Below are positions 12,772 through 15,007 of a stretch of DNA of 15,007 nucleotides, in pieces. The notes under the pieces were generated by a model that saw only the letters and a list, made by a program, of their open reading frames with translations, made no database searches and was not told the origin of the DNA. The DNA comes from SIG424 sp045546695 (lineage in GTDB: Bacteria; Bacillota; Clostridia; UBA1212; UBA1255). Where the stretch lies: positions 1-15,007 of the forward strand of contig JAZQDE010000027.1 of the NCBI GenBank assembly GCA_045546695.1, read 5' to 3'. Position numbers and translations under genes: made by a program. Every line of letters starts with the position of its first letter. Position 1 is the stretch's first letter.

Positions 12772-14844
12772 TCAATTATTTGTCATATGGCTTTTGAATA
12801 TTTTGGATGAAGTAAGCTCCACTTTCTGGCAGGAAACAATTTCATACATGCCTCTTCCGGCTTTTTTTACTATTCCAAGTTCTGCAAATACGCTTATCGC
12901 GGATCTCAGTACGTACCACGTGCAATTTATGCCGTGCGTCTGTAACATATCACGTATTTTCTCCATATCTTTCTGTCCAAATCTGGAAGGCAGATTGCCG
13001 AGTGCCTTGTATACTGCGACGAGCTTTGCCCTATCGAGTGTATACCCCTCTGCCGTGATATAGGCGTCATTATACACACATCCAAGTTCATTATCAATAC
13101 TATATTCCCCGTCGCAGATGTCTGATATTTGTAGTGAAACATCTGTGATTCCGTTCCATGTGTTTATTACCGGTGTGAAAACAACTGCCGCCTTTTTTAT
13201 TTTGCTTATCAGTGATGCGTACAGACCTTTTGAAAATGCAATGCCGTCGATATATTTTTTCTCTCCGTTATGGTCATTATACGAAAATCTTATTTTTACG
13301 TGTTTGCCGTCTGCCCCGACAAGGCTGACTCTTTCGATTTTAAGTGAATTCATGCTCAGTACCGGCTCCGGATTGCCCACGCCGAATGGTTCTAATTTGT
13401 TAAGGATTTTGATATTCTCTACTGTGAGTTCATCCGGTTCTACGATCGCGTCTATGACAATATTCGGTGGCGGTATTTGCGCATCCTGCTCGCTGATTTT
13501 GCTGTATTCGTTGATCTTGTCTATAAAGCTTCTGACCTTGTCAAGCTCCAGTGTGAGTCCGCATGCTGCTTCGTGGCCGCCGAACTTTACCAGGTAATCT
13601 TTGGCATATGAAACAGCGCTGTGCAGGTTGTATCCGTCTATTGTTCTGCCGCTTCCTACTATTAATTTCTCAGATTCGTCAAGTGCCGCCATTACAAATG
13701 CCGGTTTTCTGTATTTTTCTACAAGTCTTGATGCGACGATTCCTATAACTCCGTGATGCCAGTTTTTGTTATACGCCAGTATGACCGAGTCGTTTTCTTC
13801 TGTCAGGTGATATACCTTGTCAATCGCCTGCGCTATTATTTCGCTTTCTTTTTCTTGTCTTTTTGTATTTTCTTCTATTAATTGGCTCGCCATCTGCATT
13901 GCATCCCGCTCGTTTTCACAAAGAAGGAGCTCTAATGCTTTTTCTGAATTGCCGAGTCTGCCTGCCGCGTTTATTTTCGGAACTATGCTGTATAAAATAT
14001 ATGAGCTGCTGATGTTTTGTAGTGTTCTGCTACGAGATGGAATTAAATGGAGGAGTGCCTTCAGTCCCATTATTTTTGTGGTTTCCAGATATTGGAGTCC
14101 ATAGCCTGCGATTATTCTGTTGTCGCCAATCAAAGGCACGCTATCGCCTATCGTGCCAATCATAACGGCCGGTATGTATTTTTCGGTGGTCTCCTCTATG
14201 CCAAGTTCCCTTGCCAGTGCGCAAATGAGTTTAAATGCCACTCCGCATCCTGCCAGATATCTGTTCGGATTGCTGTCAGGCAGATCAACCGGATCTATCA
14301 CCGCGCAACATTCCGGTAGTTCTTCCGGCTTTTTATGGTGGTCCGTCACGATGACGTCCACGCCCATCTGTGACAGGAGTTCTATCTCTTTGCGCGACGC
14401 GATTCCATTATCTACCGTTATCATGAGTGTCGTGCCATCTTGCGCTATCTGCGATACCGATGCCTCCGCCATGCCATATCCCTCGGTGAGCCTGTTTGGT
14501 ATGTAATATTCGACCTGCATTCCCATATGCTTTGCCAGAAAATGGTACAAAACGTACGTCGCTGTTATTCCGTCGCAGTCATAGTCGCCGAAAATCGTTA
14601 CTTTTTCTTCTGCTTCCTGCGCCATGATAATCCTGTCGACAGCATCTGTCATGCCCTCGATGTCGCACGGGTCGCTCAAGTCTTCAATTCTCGGATTCAG
14701 GAACTTTTCTACAGAAATATCTTTGTCTGCAAGTCTGCACGCCAGTAGTGTGTTGACAAAATGTGGAAGTTGTGTGTCCCGGGCATGTTCGTTCTTGCTC
14801 TTTTGGTAATTTTCACGATTCATGACCCATTGTTTATCGAACAC
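12772..14844 (-). CDS. recJ: Single-stranded-DNA-specific exonuclease RecJ
   Basis: RecJ degrades single-stranded DNA 5' to 3' in repair and recombination. Numbering from the GTG start at 14844 gives 690 residues. The DHH domain has FGDYDCDG (Asp87, Asp89, Asp91), ITVDNG (Asp145) and VTDHHKKP (168-170 DHH). NAAGRLG (292-298) and VKFGGHEAACGLTLE (DHHA1, GGH 422-424) follow, then an OB-fold part and a C-terminal winged-helix-like tail of about 100 residues, making it longer than minimal RecJ. An ATG at 14862 is in frame, but the predicted transcription start near 14870 would leave only about 8 nt before it and no ribosome site. GGGGG lies 9 bases before the GTG, so I prefer that start. It is the first gene of the recJ-relA-MBL-dusB unit. 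Confidence 0.95.
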   Translation of the reverse strand: MFDKQWVMNRENYQKSKNEHARDTQLPHFVNTLLACRLADKDISVEKFLNPRIEDLSDPCDIEGMTDAVDRIIMAQEAEEKVTIFGDYDCDGITATYVLYHFLAKHMGMQVEYYIPNRLTEGYGMAEASVSQIAQDGTTLMITVDNGIASRKEIELLSQMGVDVIVTDHHKKPEELPECCAVIDPVDLPDSNPNRYLAGCGVAFKLICALARELGIEETTEKYIPAVMIGTIGDSVPLIGDNRIIAGYGLQYLETTKIMGLKALLHLIPSRSRTLQNISSSYILYSIVPKINAAGRLGNSEKALELLLCENERDAMQMASQLIEENTKRQEKESEIIAQAIDKVYHLTEENDSVILAYNKNWHHGVIGIVASRLVEKYRKPAFVMAALDESEKLIVGSGRTIDGYNLHSAVSYAKDYLVKFGGHEAACGLTLELDKVRSFIDKINEYSKISEQDAQIPPPNIVIDAIVEPDELTVENIKILNKLEPFGVGNPEPVLSMNSLKIERVSLVGADGKHVKIRFSYNDHNGEKKYIDGIAFSKGLYASLISKIKKAAVVFTPVINTWNGITDVSLQISDICDGEYSIDNELGCVYNDAYITAEGYTLDRAKLVAVYKALGNLPSRFGQKDMEKIRDMLQTHGINCTWYVLRSAISVFAELGIVKKAGRGMYEIVSCQKVELTSSKIFKSHMTNN

Positions 14845-14876
14845 CTCTGCACACCCCCACATAAAAATAATGTAGA

Positions 14877-14905
14877 ATCATATCATATTCCGTGGAAAAT
14901 CTCAA
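14877..14905 (-). promoter_or_regulatory. Predicted promoter of recJ-relA-MBL-dusB
   Basis: On the minus strand, TTGAGA (14900-14905) and TATGAT (14877-14882) are 17 bp apart, with TGA just before the -10 box. An overlapping second TATGAT at 14882-14887 has only 12-bp spacing. The start site should be near 14870. Confidence 0.65.
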
Positions 14906-14917
14906 GATGTAGTTTTT

Positions 14918-14955
14918 GGGTGTGGTCCGGGGTGGAGCGGGGCTTGTCCGGGGTG
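14918..14955 (+). repeat. G-rich segment with direct repeats upstream of recJ
   Basis: GTCCGGGGTG occurs at 14925-14934 and 14946-14955. Runs of three to four G start at 14918, 14929, 14939 and 14950, giving a possible long-loop G-quadruplex on the plus strand just upstream of the recJ promoter. The rest of the window to 15007 shows no gene that I can support. Confidence 0.45.
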
Positions 14956-15007
14956 AAGTCGGATCGTAGCCATGTCGTTCTGTGAGCCAAGGAGTTGTAG
15001 CTAAGTG

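Noticed and set aside
14905..15007. tRNA or other known RNA gene at the right edge
   Set aside because: No cloverleaf or T-loop consensus is present on either strand.

Overview
The window looks like chromosomal DNA of a low- to mid-GC Gram-positive anaerobe, most likely a gut-type clostridium (Bacillota). The reasons are strong Shine-Dalgarno sites with several TTG/GTG starts, a bifunctional Rel protein, the recJ-relA and dusB/greA/lysS neighbourhoods, and AT-rich sigma-A promoters. This is inference from gene content; no marker gene fixes the species.

Two regions stand out. Positions 1 to about 4300 are accessory. They hold a GC-rich 18-bp tandem repeat and a GNAT acetyltransferase gene whose 5' leader ends in a terminator-like hairpin (candidate riboswitch or attenuator). 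Next come a type IV abortive-infection toxin-antitoxin pair (AbiEi/AbiEii, minus strand) with an operator-like promoter, a frameshifted small ORF behind it, the broken remains of a transglutaminase-like gene, and a DUF998 membrane protein. A strong bidirectional terminator and a small tandem repeat separate this from the core region.

Positions 4348 to 14862 are housekeeping. Two minus-strand operons flank one plus-strand gene. Upstream is recJ - relA/spoT - MBL-fold hydrolase - dusB, with gaps of 21 and 9 bp and then a 4-bp overlap. Downstream is guaB - greA - lysS, with gaps of 25 and 21 bp. Between them lies a plus-strand GH43-type glycosidase gene, divergent from guaB and overlapping the 3' end of dusB tail to tail. 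The set links (p)ppGpp metabolism (Rel), GTP synthesis (IMP dehydrogenase), transcript elongation (GreA), translation (LysS, DusB) and DNA repair (RecJ).

The points most worth a second look are: the structured leader of the acetyltransferase gene; the guaB product, which matches the Tritrichomonas foetus type of IMP dehydrogenase down to active-site residue numbers; the divergent guaB/glycosidase promoters, whose two -35 boxes form one palindrome; the repeated boxes around the abiE promoter; and the transglutaminase remnant with an intact Cys-His-Asp triad but an in-frame TGA.
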